A stretch of DNA of 55,055 nt from Nostoc sp. UCD121 (GCF_014222285.1 NZ_JACKZS010000029.1:1-55055); one strand, 5' to 3'. Positions 16,710 to 25,909 are shown, counted from the first letter of the stretch. Notes: generated from the letters alone by a model not told the origin. Numbers and translations are program-made.

Positions 16710-17753
16710 CTACATATTGCGAGAGCTTTCGGTAACAACCCGTTCTAACTGTTTGAAGTTTTCTAACACCCGACCGGTTCCCAGCACAACACAACACAGA
16801 GGGTCGGCGGCGATGTGGGTAACAATCCCCGTTTCATGACTAATTAAGGTATCTATGCCTTTGAGCAAAGCACCACCCCCAGCTAACATAATCCCTCTGT
16901 CAATAATGTCTGCTGCTAGTTCTGGAGGTGTACGTTCCAGTGTCCGCTTCACAGCTTCTATAATTACTGATAGTGGCTCCAACATACTTTCACGGATTTC
17001 TGGGCCTTTGATGGTTACAGTTCGCGGTAGACCAGAAAGCAGGTGTAAGCCTCGGATTTCCATCATGGCATCATTATCATCATGGGTAGGATACGCAGAA
17101 CCAAGCCGAATCTTGATGTCTTCAGCAGTCCGTTCACCAATGACTAAGTTATGAACTTTTTTAATATACTGAATGATTGAATCAGTTAGTTCATCCCCAG
17201 CAATGCGTACTGATTCGCTGATTACTGTACCCTGAAGACTCAGCACCGCGACTTCGGTTGTACCACCACCAATATCGATAATCATGTTGCCAGTGGGTTC
17301 GGCAACAGGCAGTCCTGCACCAATGGCGGCAGCTACAGGTTCATCGATTAGATAAACTTTTCTTGCTCCTGCTTGGTGAGCCGCATCCATCACAGCTCGT
17401 CTTTCTACACCCGTGACCCCACTGGGAATACCAATGACAATTCGGGGTAAAATTAGAGATTTGCCTTCATTTACACGCTGAATAAAGCTTTTCAGCATTA
17501 GCTCGGCTATATCGAAATCAGCGATTACACCATCACGCAAGGGGCGGAGGGCAATCACATTTCCAGGTGTGCGGCCGAGCATTTTTTTGGCTTCTTCTCC
17601 TACTGCTAGTGCTACCTTTTCGTTAACATCGATAGCAACTACAGAAGGCTCTTGCAGTACAATACCTTTCCCAGATACATAAACCAGGGTGTTAGCAGTA
17701 CCGAGGTCGATACCCATATCCCATGATGTGCGAAAGTTCCTAAAAATACCCAC
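16710..17753 (-). CDS. mreB: Actin-like cell-shape protein MreB
   Basis: 347 residues, the usual MreB length. Forms ATP-dependent membrane-associated filaments that position wall synthesis. The actin-fold motifs are present: phosphate 1 GIDLGTANTLVY (15-26), IGIPSGVTGVERRAV, phosphate 2 MIIDIGGGTTEVAVLS and the adenosine motif IMLAGGGALLKGIDT. An N-terminal amphipathic start (MGIFRNFRTSWDM) fits membrane attachment. The start codon is GTG at 17753. First gene of mreBCD, divergent from ssb across about 330 bp. No internal disruption. Confidence 0.95.
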   Translation of the reverse strand: MGIFRNFRTSWDMGIDLGTANTLVYVSGKGIVLQEPSVVAIDVNEKVALAVGEEAKKMLGRTPGNVIALRPLRDGVIADFDIAELMLKSFIQRVNEGKSLILPRIVIGIPSGVTGVERRAVMDAAHQAGARKVYLIDEPVAAAIGAGLPVAEPTGNMIIDIGGGTTEVAVLSLQGTVISESVRIAGDELTDSIIQYIKKVHNLVIGERTAEDIKIRLGSAYPTHDDNDAMMEIRGLHLLSGLPRTVTIKGPEIRESMLEPLSVIIEAVKRTLERTPPELAADIIDRGIMLAGGGALLKGIDTLISHETGIVTHIAADPLCCVVLGTGRVLENFKQLERVVTESSRNM

Positions 17754-18080
17754 GCTTCTCTAAGCCCCCTATGTGCGATACTTCTTGACTACAACGGTAA
17801 GAGTGGATTCGATTATCTTTGTATCCTGAGTTCAGCAAACTAAACTATATTTTTATATGATTCCCAGGAATATTTACTATGTCTCAGGCCCTTGTTTTTT
17901 GATATTCTCTGGTTTGCTTAGTATATCCGTATACTTTTATGTGTTTCTCCAAGTAGTTATGTATAATTTTTCAATTCCACTATATTGTTAACTGTTTAAC
18001 ACATTATTTTCAAGTGTTTCACAATTCGCTATGATGAAAGTCGGAATTAACAAGTACACCTGTACTGAAAGGTAAAACCT
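17754..18080. other. Divergent mreB/ssb promoter region
   Basis: 327 bp of AT-rich DNA between mreB (minus strand) and ssb (plus strand). It contains one plausible ssb promoter, listed separately. I cannot place the mreB promoter with confidence, and no repeat is seen. Confidence 0.4.
18007..18035 (+). promoter_or_regulatory. Possible sigma-70 type promoter of ssb
   Basis: TTTTCA (18007-18012), 17 nt, then TATGAT (18030-18035). The -10 box matches the TATAAT consensus at five of six positions and the -35 box at four of six. The spacing is ideal and the site lies 45 bp before the ssb ATG. Confidence 0.4.
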
Positions 18081-18440
18081 ATGAGTATCAATATTGTCAC
18101 CCTTGTTGGCCGTGTAGGCGGCGACCCAGATATAAAATATTTTGAGTCTGGTAGTGTTAAGTGTAGATTGACACTAGCGGTAAAACGGCGATCACGCAAC
18201 AGCGACGAACCTGACTGGTTCACTCTGGAATTATGGGATAAAACGGCTGAAGTAGCAGGTAATTATGTGCGTAAAGGCAGCTTAATTGGCATCAAAGGTT
18301 CCTTAAAGTTTGACACATGGAGCGATCGCCAAACAGGAGCAAACCGTTCTACACCAATTATTAGAGTAGACCAACTAGAATTATTAGGCTCTAAGCGCGA
18401 TGGAGAGGGCGGTGGAGATATGTCTTCAGAACATTTTTAA
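18081..18440 (+). CDS. ssb: Single-stranded DNA-binding protein
   Basis: 119 residues with one OB-fold. MSINIVTLVGRVGGDPDIKY is the canonical start, followed by LTLAVKRR, WFTLELWDKTAEVAGNYVRKGSLIGIKGSLKFDTW and LELLGSKR. The tail is very short and ends in DMSSEHF instead of the acidic DDDIPF-type tip that recruits repair and replication proteins, a form found among cyanobacterial SSBs. AAAGG lies 8 nt before the ATG. It is divergent from mreB, an ssb/mreB arrangement also known from Anabaena PCC 7120. Confidence 0.9.
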   Translation: MSINIVTLVGRVGGDPDIKYFESGSVKCRLTLAVKRRSRNSDEPDWFTLELWDKTAEVAGNYVRKGSLIGIKGSLKFDTWSDRQTGANRSTPIIRVDQLELLGSKRDGEGGGDMSSEHF

Positions 18441-18459
18441 TTAATTGGGAATTGGGCAT

Positions 18460-18512
18460 TGGGCATCCCTTCTCTGCGAGACGCTACGCGAACGGCTTCG
18501 CTCAGGGCAAGT
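18460..18512. repeat. Nostoc-type short interspersed repeat
   Basis: The stretch around CTCTGCGAGACGCTACGCGA and CGGCTTCGCTCAGGGC belongs to a repeat style widespread in Nostoc spacers. Degenerate relatives occur near 13960-14000, inside the transposase near 3780 and near 46870. It is flanked by GGGCATTGGGCA-type and ATGACAAA-type heptamers at 18450-18580. Confidence 0.5.
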
Positions 18513-18569
18513 GGGCATTGATTATTAGTCCTTTGCCCTCACAAATGACAAAGGACTAATGACAAATGA

Positions 18570-19310
18570 CTAATAACTAATTTGTAACGTCACCGATGCT
18601 TCTACTTCCTGTTCACCACCAACGACAGGAGTGGAAGAATCAGCTACTTTGGCAGCCTCAGCCCGTAAAAACATGGGTGGTGGAGGCGCAGTGGCATTAT
18701 TAACTTGAATGCTGACTATTTCTTTGGATTTGAAACCCAAAGCACTGAAAACAGCATCAGCTTGCAACCGGGCATCTTGGGTGGCTTCTTTTAATGCTTG
18801 TTTTTGAGCAGCTGCGATCGCTTCATCATTCGCAACAAAACTAATACCATTAATTTGTGTTGCACCCGCTTTCACTGCATCATCTAATAACGTACCAGCT
18901 TTCTCTGTGGGAATTCTAAAACTCACCGTGTTACTGGCAGCATAGCCTGTAATCCTCTGTACATTATTGGTGTAACTGTAAACTGGATTCAGTCGGATGC
19001 CAGTAGTTTGTAATTTTTCGACATTTTGGCTTTTGAGGAACGCAACTACAGCCGATGATTTCCGGGCGGCTTCTTGCTGTACCTCCTCTGCTGTTTTCCC
19101 CTGAATCTCCACTCCTAAGCTAACTTGCGCCAAGGTTGTTGGAATTGTTTCAACTCCGCGACCACTGACACTAAGGGTTCGCCACATTTTCTCCTTCTCT
19201 TGCGCCAATGCAGGCAGTACAAAAGTTGCACATACTAGCAGGGCTAAAGGCAGTATTTTCCACAAGTTTCCAGATGGAAACTGAGAACCGGGTAAAGCGG
19301 CTCTAGTCAT
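18570..19310 (-). CDS. Secreted SIMPL-domain (DUF541) protein
   Basis: 246 residues from the ATG at 19310, chosen because GAGGAG lies about 10 nt upstream; a GTG at 19337 would add nine residues. An N-terminal signal peptide (LWKILPLALLVCATFVLPALAQ) predicts export. The SIMPL domain follows: RTLSVSGRGVETIPTTLAQVSLGVE, ARKSSAVVAFLKSQNV, GYAASNTVSFRI, EATQDARLQADAVFSALG. DUF541 proteins are periplasmic oligomers of uncertain role, named after a mouse signalling protein and sometimes linked to oxidative stress. A Pro-rich stretch (NATAPPPPMF) lies before the last strand. Convergent with ssb across a repeat-filled gap. Confidence 0.85.
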   Translation of the reverse strand: MTRAALPGSQFPSGNLWKILPLALLVCATFVLPALAQEKEKMWRTLSVSGRGVETIPTTLAQVSLGVEIQGKTAEEVQQEAARKSSAVVAFLKSQNVEKLQTTGIRLNPVYSYTNNVQRITGYAASNTVSFRIPTEKAGTLLDDAVKAGATQINGISFVANDEAIAAAQKQALKEATQDARLQADAVFSALGFKSKEIVSIQVNNATAPPPPMFLRAEAAKVADSSTPVVGGEQEVEASVTLQISY

Positions 19311-19739
19311 AAGATTTACACTCCTCAAAGTATCCACAGATGTTTTTAATAAGCGTATTTAGCAATCTTCTGGTGGTTGTTGAGAGTCAACAGCCACCAC
19401 AAGTTTTTCACAACTTTAGTGCGATCGCTAGATACGATTTCTATGTTCTTACTTTGACACTGCGATCGTCAAAAGCTGAAATGGTTACATTTTTTGATAC
19501 TAAAAAAATTACACCAACATTTTTAAAGATTTTGTCATGATGGTAAATTCATTCACCGACTTTGACTTACTGTAACTTTCTAAACTGTCTGTAGCAAAGG
19601 TTTACGAAGTTTTCTGATAGCGCTTGATGGAGTGGATAAGTGGTACAAATTAAGCTTTTGAACCTGCCAATAGCGTCTCCACAGATAGATGTTTTTCAGA
19701 AACACGTCAAAATCAAAGAGAAGGATTTTCACAGAACCC
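19311..19739. other. Spacer between SIMPL gene and antiporter gene
   Basis: About 430 bp. Apart from the hairpin at 19371-19399 and scattered HIP1-like GCGATCG cores it holds nothing I can assign. A 66-codon plus-strand frame (19340-19540) overlaps the hairpin, lacks a ribosome site and is left out. Confidence 0.4.
19371..19399 (+). terminator. Orphan terminator-like hairpin
   Basis: TGGTGGTTGTTGA (19371-19383) pairs with TCAACAGCCACCA (19387-19399), 13 bp with one G-T pair and a GAG loop, then CAAGTTTTTC. It is shaped as a plus-strand terminator, but no plus-strand gene lies close upstream. It may serve a short unannotated transcript or act in the leader of the minus-strand SIMPL gene. Confidence 0.4.
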
Positions 19740-21218
19740 ATGCATTTGTTAGATCCAATTAACTTCTCTTTTCCTCTGCTGGCTACTGCAACAGAAGCCG
19801 CAGACAGTTCAATGGTAGTAGCCGCAGTGCTACTAAGCTTAGTAGTCGTTTACCTCGCCAGCAAAGTTGGTGGAGAGTTATCAAACAAAGTGGGTTTGCC
19901 GCCCGTTTTAGGCGAACTAGTAGGTGGTGTGGTAGTTGGCATCTCTGTTTTCCACCTTTTAGTGTTTCCAGAAGGCAGCACAGACAGTTCTAACTCTTTG
20001 ATCATGTCCTTCCTTCAAATCACTGCTGGTTTAAGTCCTGAAGCCACTCCAGCAGTATTTGCAGCCCAGTCTGAGGTCATTTCTGTTTTGGCAGAGTTGG
20101 GTGTGATCATCCTGCTGTTTGAAATCGGGTTGGAGTCGAACTTAAAAGACTTAATGGCAGTTGGTATCCAAGCCACCGTTGTAGCAATAGTGGGGGTAGT
20201 AGTACCCTTTGCTGCTGGGACTGTGGGACTGATGACTTTATTTGGAATTGCTGCTGTACCCGCAATTTTTGCAGGGGCGGCTTTGACTGCAACTAGTATT
20301 GGCATTACTTCCAAGGTGCTGTCAGAGTTGGGGCGGCTCAATTCTAAAGAAGGGCAGATTATTTTAGGTGCTGCTGTAATTGACGATGTTCTAGGAATCA
20401 TCGTTTTGGCGGTAGTTGCCAGCCTAGCTAAAGATGGTGTGGTGGATGTTAGCAAAGTTATTTATTTGATTATCAGCGCCACTGGTTTTATTTTGGGAGC
20501 AATTCTACTAGGGAATGTTTTCAATAAATCCTTTGTAGCGATCGCTGATCAACTCAAAACACGCGGTGGACTGGTAATACCAGCATTCATCTTCGCCTTT
20601 GCTATGGCATACCTTGCCGCCGTCATCCACTTAGAAGCGATTCTGGGAGCTTTTGCGGCGGGTTTAGTTCTAGAAGAGACTGATAAGCGCAAAGAACTGC
20701 AAAGGCAAGTCTGTCCTATTGCCGATATGTTAGTGCCAATTTTCTTTGTGACTGTTGGGGCAAAAACTGATTTGGGAGTGTTAAACCCAGCAATTCCCGA
20801 TAATCGAGAAGGTTTAATTATGGCAACTTTCCTGATCATAGTAGCCATTCTCGGTAAAGTTATCACAGGCTTAAGCGTGTTTGGTCAACCGGGAATCAAC
20901 CGTTTAGCGATCGGTGTGGGGATGATTCCTAGAGGAGAAGTTGGATTAGTGTTTGCTGGTGTTGGCGCAGCCAGTGGCGCTCTTTCGAAACCACTAGGGG
21001 CGGCAATCATTATGATGGTTATCTTGACAACCTTTTTAGCTCCTCCTTTGTTACGATTTGTGTTCCCAGATCCAAAAACTGTGGATGCAGGCTCAGACCA
21101 ACTGGTTTTAGATGGTTCTTCTGGAACCTCGTTGGTAATTGAACCACCTAAATCGAAGGTGCCAGCATCAAATGACAGTGGCAATTTGGAAGTAACTCCA
21201 GATTCTGGCGATCGCTAA
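19740..21218 (+). CDS. Cation:proton antiporter, CPA2 family
   Basis: 492 residues from the ATG at 19740, preceded by AGAAGGA; an upstream ATG at 19689 would add 17 basic residues. Exchanges Na+ or K+ for H+ across the cytoplasmic or thylakoid membrane. About twelve hydrophobic helices. The ion-binding motif AAVIDDVLGIIVL carries the paired Asp of CPA2 exchangers, and LGELVGGVVVGI, ELGVIILLFEIGLES, LEAILGAFAAGLVL and GVGMIPRGEVGLVFAGVG are family hallmarks of NhaS3/KefB-type proteins. There is a short hydrophilic C-terminal tail and no TrkA-N domain. Substrate cannot be read from sequence. Followed by a hairpin, then amiC1 on the same strand. Confidence 0.88.
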   Translation: MHLLDPINFSFPLLATATEAADSSMVVAAVLLSLVVVYLASKVGGELSNKVGLPPVLGELVGGVVVGISVFHLLVFPEGSTDSSNSLIMSFLQITAGLSPEATPAVFAAQSEVISVLAELGVIILLFEIGLESNLKDLMAVGIQATVVAIVGVVVPFAAGTVGLMTLFGIAAVPAIFAGAALTATSIGITSKVLSELGRLNSKEGQIILGAAVIDDVLGIIVLAVVASLAKDGVVDVSKVIYLIISATGFILGAILLGNVFNKSFVAIADQLKTRGGLVIPAFIFAFAMAYLAAVIHLEAILGAFAAGLVLEETDKRKELQRQVCPIADMLVPIFFVTVGAKTDLGVLNPAIPDNREGLIMATFLIIVAILGKVITGLSVFGQPGINRLAIGVGMIPRGEVGLVFAGVGAASGALSKPLGAAIIMMVILTTFLAPPLLRFVFPDPKTVDAGSDQLVLDGSSGTSLVIEPPKSKVPASNDSGNLEVTPDSGDR

Positions 21219-21243
21219 TCAAAATATTGGGTAAATTCTTACT

Positions 21244-21272
21244 GAGTTCTGAGTGATTTTCTCTCAGAACTC
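21244..21272 (+). terminator. Terminator-like hairpin after the antiporter gene
   Basis: GAGTTCTGAG (21244-21253) pairs with CTCAGAACTC (21263-21272), loop of 9 nt, 25 bp after the stop codon. There is no T-run behind it, so it may stabilise the 3' end rather than terminate. Confidence 0.45.
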
Positions 21273-21714
21273 GGCACTTTAAATTCAGTAAAATCACCGT
21301 ATTTTGAAGATTCTGCAATTATAAAGTGGAAACTTCTCTCTCCAAATTTCCGTCCCATCTGATTGTAGAATAATCGTCTGTTTATAATTTCTACCCGCAT
21401 TCGGAATGTTATTTATTTCCAGTATCCCTAGGCTTGTGAGCCATTATCTGAATATTTTCCAGGTAATTGGGGAGTAACACCCATAAATTTTGCTAGATCG
21501 TCTGACAGTAATGGGAATTATCTACTTAGTGCATTGATGGCAAAAAACAAAAAACAGTTATCAGTGAACGGTTATCAGTTATTAGTTTTCTAGCTTCCTT
21601 GGGAGTCAGATTCCTCCACCTCCAAAGGTGGAAGATTTTATATTGGGATTTCAAGCAAATATGAAATCTGATAACTGATTTAAGCGTGTCTTTATACCAG
21701 CTTAAAAATCAAAC

Positions 21715-21812
21715 AAGGCATCAAGATCAAGTTTAGGTGGTGACGGTGTGATGACTTACCAATGAGTTGAGATATTGACGACTCCCATGAACGTGAATTA
21801 GGAGAAAGAACT
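21715..21812 (+). promoter_or_regulatory. amiC1 leader, duplicated before amiC2
   Basis: The 100 bp before the GTG of amiC1 (GGTGTGATGACTTACCAATG, CTCCCATGAACGTGAATTAG, GAGAAAGAACT) is clearly homologous to 23930-24019 before amiC2, so the gene duplication carried the leader with it. It includes an AGGAG ribosome site 8 nt before the start. A four-codon ATG..TAG frame lies within the homologous part. Confidence 0.6.
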
Positions 21813-23705
21813 GTGAAATTACACTGGTTACTACCCAGCACTATTGGAACTATCTTCATGCTATCGTCGCCGGCAATGGCTGCGAAACTTGAATCTTGGC
21901 GCTTTGATGCCAATCAAAACAGGCTGGAAATTAATACTGTGGGAGCAGTTCAACCCCAGGCACAATTAATTTTCAACCCAACTCGGCTGGTAATCGATTT
22001 GCCAGGAACTACATTTGGTCGTCCACAAATAACTCAACAGATTGGGGGTGGAATTCGCTCAATCCGGGTTGGGCAGTTTGATACAGAAACAACGCGCATA
22101 GTTGTCGAACTGACACCTGGTTATACTTTAGACCCCAAACGCGTCCAATTTGTTGGGACATCTGGCGATCGCTGGACGGTGCAATTACCTAGACCAGAAG
22201 TTGATCGAGTAGCCTCATTTCCCGCCTCACCTCCCAGAAGTGCTTACACTGTCGTTACCCCAGACTCTGAGCGGCAACCTAGTATTTCAAGGGTTGCCAC
22301 TACTACACGCGGGGCGACGCAAATTGATGGCTTGACAGTAACAGGCGATGGGTTATTCCTCCGTACCAGTGGTGGCAATCCGGGGATTAAGACAATTCGC
22401 AGCCGCGATCGCGCTAGTATCTTCATAGATATCTCTGACGCATCTTTATCACCACGTTTGGCGCAACAGAATAATCAGCCTGTTAACAAACATGGTATTA
22501 GCCGCGTCGAATTCACCCAACTACAAAACCAAGCTCCTATCGTTCGCTTGACTTTGCGGGTAGATAAAAATAGTCCAGATTGGCAAGCCAGTAATAGTAA
22601 CAGTGGTGGTTTGGTGGTTCTGCCTAGTCGCGTTGTCAGATTGCCTGGAAGTAGTAATTCGGACAATCAATCACAACCACCCTCCTTCCCTAGCAGATTA
22701 TCTGCTGCTAATGACTCCCCAGCCACCATTGAGTCTGTGCAACTGGCTGATAATGGCAGACAGCTACTGATTAGAGCCGACCAAACTTTATCTGCTACAG
22801 GAACCTGGGATAGATCATCCGGTGTGTTCCGCGTCACAATTAACAATGCCAAGTTAGCTCCCAGAGTTACAGGCCCTACCTTTGCCCCCAATAGCCCCAT
22901 TCTTCGGGTACGTCTGCAACCCCAAGCAGCCAACACAGTCGTTGTTTTAGTTCAACCAGCACCTGGAGTACAACTCGCTCAACCCCAGCAAATCGGCGAC
23001 CAGCTTTTGGCTATACCAATACAAGGTTCTCGTCGAATTGTTTCCCTCCCCGGAAGACCCTCCTATGGTTTACCTGGGCTACCACCACCAAACCGGGGGC
23101 CATTCCCAGACCCAAACAATCCCAATCCTCAGCCCCAATTGCAACCACAGCGCCGAGTTACTAATGGGCGAGTGGTAGTCCTCATTGACCCAGGACATGG
23201 CGGTAAAGACCCTGGGGCATTAGGTCTTGGGGGACTACGCGAAAAGGATATCATCTTGCCTATTAGCAAAAGAATAGCTCAGGTTTTGCAACAAAATGGC
23301 GTACAAGTTGTGATGACGCGAGATTCTGACTATTTCGTCACCCTTCCAGGACGGGTGCAATTGGCAGAGCGAGCTAACGCTGATGTGTTTGTTAGCATTC
23401 ACGCTAATGCAGTTGGCCCTGGTCGTTCGGATGTCAGCGGCTTAGAAACATATTATTACGACAGTGGTTTGGGTCTAGCTCGCACTGTACATAACAGTAT
23501 TCTCCAAGGCGTAAATGTCAGAGATAGGGGAGTGCGAAGAGCCAGATTTTTTGTTCTCAGAAAAAGTTCCATGCCTTCTATTCTTGTAGAAACAGGTTAT
23601 TTGACTGGTCGAGATGATAACGCTAAACTCAGAAGCTCCGCTTACCAAAATCAAATGGCGGATGCGATCGCTCGTGGCATCCTTCAGTATTTAAAGAGAA
23701 GATAA
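21813..23705 (+). CDS. amiC1: N-acetylmuramoyl-L-alanine amidase, AmiC1 type
   Basis: 630 residues, GTG start with AGGAG 8 nt upstream. Cleaves the bond between MurNAc and L-Ala of peptidoglycan. Signal peptide 1-23 (ending SSPAMAA). Three AMIN-like domains at about 25-125, 168-272 and 303-402 target it to the septum or wall. A Pro/Asn-rich linker (415-447) precedes the Amidase_3 domain. Zinc ligands are His462 (DPGHGGKD), Glu477 (LREKD) and His530 (SIHANA), with catalytic Glu593 (LVETGY). In Anabaena and N. punctiforme the AmiC enzymes drill septal nanopores for cell-cell communication and are needed for filament growth or heterocyst formation. First of a tandem pair. Assignment as AmiC1 rests on order. 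Confidence 0.9.
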   Translation: MKLHWLLPSTIGTIFMLSSPAMAAKLESWRFDANQNRLEINTVGAVQPQAQLIFNPTRLVIDLPGTTFGRPQITQQIGGGIRSIRVGQFDTETTRIVVELTPGYTLDPKRVQFVGTSGDRWTVQLPRPEVDRVASFPASPPRSAYTVVTPDSERQPSISRVATTTRGATQIDGLTVTGDGLFLRTSGGNPGIKTIRSRDRASIFIDISDASLSPRLAQQNNQPVNKHGISRVEFTQLQNQAPIVRLTLRVDKNSPDWQASNSNSGGLVVLPSRVVRLPGSSNSDNQSQPPSFPSRLSAANDSPATIESVQLADNGRQLLIRADQTLSATGTWDRSSGVFRVTINNAKLAPRVTGPTFAPNSPILRVRLQPQAANTVVVLVQPAPGVQLAQPQQIGDQLLAIPIQGSRRIVSLPGRPSYGLPGLPPPNRGPFPDPNNPNPQPQLQPQRRVTNGRVVVLIDPGHGGKDPGALGLGGLREKDIILPISKRIAQVLQQNGVQVVMTRDSDYFVTLPGRVQLAERANADVFVSIHANAVGPGRSDVSGLETYYYDSGLGLARTVHNSILQGVNVRDRGVRRARFFVLRKSSMPSILVETGYLTGRDDNAKLRSSAYQNQMADAIARGILQYLKRR

Positions 23706-24019
23706 GTAATTTAGTCGAAATTATTGAGTAAATACATCTAATCTTTACCGTTTTTATCCAATTTAGTAGTAAAACAATTTAAGTATTATTGCGGCGGGAC
23801 AAGAGTAGCATCTTTGTTATTGTCATCTGATGCTTACAAGTCAAATTTATCTGGGCTAATCGATGGCATGGCAAAATCAGAGGAGCGTGCTATATTTTAC
23901 GCCATTAGCTGTGTCTTAATAAAAGCGTAATACTCAAGTGTGTGCGGTGATGGTGTGAGGATTTGCCAATATATTGAAATTTTGACGGCTCCCATGAATG
24001 TGAATCAGGAGAAAAGACT
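23706..24019. other. amiC1-amiC2 spacer, with duplicated leader at its end
   Basis: 314 bp. The last 90 bp (23930-24019) match the leader of amiC1, including AGGAG before the GTG. Here the short upstream frame starting at ATG 23994 reads nine codons and ends in the TGA that overlaps the GTG start (GTGA). The rest is AT-rich and featureless. Confidence 0.5.
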
Positions 24020-25909
24020 GTGAAATTACGCTGGTTACTATCCAGTACTATTGGAACTATCTTCATGCTATCGTCGCCCGCAATGGCAGCGAAACTTGAA
24101 TCTTGGCGTTTTGATGTCAATCAAAACAACCTAGAAATAAATACTGTAGGGAATGTTCAACCCCAGGCACAATTAATTTTTAACCCCACTCGTTTAGTAA
24201 TTGATTTACCAGGAACAACATTTGGCCGTCCGCAACTAACCCAACAGGTGGGCGGTGCAATTCGTGCTATCCGTGTTGGGCAGTTTGACGAACAAACAAC
24301 GCGCATAGTTGTTGAAATGACTCCTGGTTATACTTTAGACCCCAAGGGAGTAAAATTTGTTGGTAGAACTGGCGAACGCTGGATGGTGCAATTACCCACG
24401 CCAATAGCCGAAAATGTTCCCTCAAGAAATACTGGTGGGCAACAACAAGCTATAGCAACACAACCTTCACCGAGAACATCTCCATCTGTGTTCTCACCAA
24501 GAGATATTTACAACGTGGTGAGAACCAGCCCTATTAATCCACCTAAAAACGGAATGCTTGCCGCCAGGGTAACTCAAATTGAGAACTTACAAGTTACAGG
24601 CGATGGGTTTTTCATCCGTACCAATGGTGGTAATGCTCAGATTCAGGTAAATCGTAGCAACGATCAAAGAGAAATTAACATTGACATTGCCAGCGCTACT
24701 TTATCACCAAGTCTAGAGCAACGCGATTTGGCGATTAATCGTTATGGTGTCAGCCGTATTCAGTTCAGCCAAATACAAACAAGCCCATCTGTTGTTCGCA
24801 TGACTTTACAGGTGGATGAAAATAGTCAAAATTGGCGAGCAACTAATAGTAACAGTAGTGGTTTTGTGCTTTTGCCCAGTCGTGGCATTGCCCAGTTCCC
24901 TGGAGGTAATAATAGTCCACGCCCCATACCATCTAGTACAGCGACTATTGAGTCTGTGCAACTGGCTAATAATGGCACACAACTGCTAATTAGAGCAGAC
25001 CAAGCTTTATCTGCAACAGGAGGCTGGGATAGAAGCTCTGGTTTGTACCGCATTATCATCAACAATGCTCGGTTAGCTCCCCAAGTTACAGGCCCGACTT
25101 TTAATTCTAATAGCCCTATCCTGCGAGTCCGCCTGCAACCTCAAGAATCTAATACAGTTAACGTCTTGGTTCAGCCAGCAGCCGGAGTGCGAATTGGTGA
25201 ACTTAATCAAGTTGGCGACCAGCTTTTGGCTCTAGAATTACAACGCTCTGGTAGCGTTACACAGCAGCCCATTGATTTACCTCCTTTATCGCCAAACCAA
25301 GGTCAATTCCCCAATCCCATAGATAATCCCCGTCCTATATCTCAACCAAAGCCGCGCCCCTCAGTTCCAAGAGGGAAATTACTAGTTGTGATTGACCCAG
25401 GACATGGTGGAAAAGATTCAGGCGCTCCCGGTTTAGGTGGGCTTTTAGAAAAGGATGTAATTCTGCCTATTGGTAAAAGGGTAGCAGCAATTTTAGAGCA
25501 AAATGGTGTACAAGCGGTACTAACGCGGGATGCTGACTTTTTCGTAGAACTTCAGGGACGGGTAGAAATTGCCGAGCGAGTTAATGCAACTGCGTTTGTA
25601 AGCATTCACGCTAATTCTGTTGATAATCGCCCGGATGTGAATGGCTTAGAAGTATATTATTACGATAGCGGTTATGCTCTGGCGGAAGCGGTTCGCAATA
25701 CCATTCTGCAAAACATCGGTACAATCAAAGACCGGGGAACCCGCAAAGCCAGATTCTACGTTCTCAGAAAAAGCTCTATGCCTTCGATTTTAGTAGAAAC
25801 AGGTTATATGAGTGGTCGAGAAGACAATCCCAGATTGGCATCACGAGAGTATCAAAATCAGATGGCAGAAGCGATCGCTCGTGGCATCCTAAAATACTTA
25901 CAGCGTTAG
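24020..25909 (+). CDS. amiC2: N-acetylmuramoyl-L-alanine amidase, AmiC2 type
   Basis: 629 residues, paralogue of the preceding gene with the same layout: signal peptide 1-23, three AMIN-like domains, Pro-rich linker (LPPLSPNQGQFPNP), Amidase_3. The active-site residues fall at the same numbers: His462, Glu477 (LLEKD), His530 (SIHANS), Glu593 (LVETGY). The first AMIN domain and the amidase domain are near identical between copies, while residues about 125-165 and the linker differ strongly. AmiC2 of N. punctiforme is needed for cell-plane control and septal nanopores. Start GTG with AGGAG. murI follows 128 bp downstream on the same strand, a further peptidoglycan gene. Confidence 0.9.
   Translation: MKLRWLLSSTIGTIFMLSSPAMAAKLESWRFDVNQNNLEINTVGNVQPQAQLIFNPTRLVIDLPGTTFGRPQLTQQVGGAIRAIRVGQFDEQTTRIVVEMTPGYTLDPKGVKFVGRTGERWMVQLPTPIAENVPSRNTGGQQQAIATQPSPRTSPSVFSPRDIYNVVRTSPINPPKNGMLAARVTQIENLQVTGDGFFIRTNGGNAQIQVNRSNDQREINIDIASATLSPSLEQRDLAINRYGVSRIQFSQIQTSPSVVRMTLQVDENSQNWRATNSNSSGFVLLPSRGIAQFPGGNNSPRPIPSSTATIESVQLANNGTQLLIRADQALSATGGWDRSSGLYRIIINNARLAPQVTGPTFNSNSPILRVRLQPQESNTVNVLVQPAAGVRIGELNQVGDQLLALELQRSGSVTQQPIDLPPLSPNQGQFPNPIDNPRPISQPKPRPSVPRGKLLVVIDPGHGGKDSGAPGLGGLLEKDVILPIGKRVAAILEQNGVQAVLTRDADFFVELQGRVEIAERVNATAFVSIHANSVDNRPDVNGLEVYYYDSGYALAEAVRNTILQNIGTIKDRGTRKARFYVLRKSSMPSILVETGYMSGREDNPRLASREYQNQMAEAIARGILKYLQR

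Larger units (their letters stand above)
21219..21812. other. Spacer with hairpins and amiC1 leader
   Basis: About 590 bp. A 10-bp stem just after the antiporter gene (listed separately), a TCCACCT-ccaa-AGGTGGA hairpin near 21614-21631, and TTATCAGT-type repeats at 21556-21590. The last 100 bp are homologous to the leader of amiC2. No gene seen. Confidence 0.45.

Noticed and set aside
20015..20866. Minus-strand frames opposite the antiporter gene
   Set aside because: Ala/Thr/Ile-rich shadows of a membrane protein gene.
21692..24120. Two similar minus-strand frames (21692-21913 and 23905-24120) over the amiC leaders
   Set aside because: Their similarity is explained by duplication of the amiC starts; they read the opposite strand of the signal peptide.
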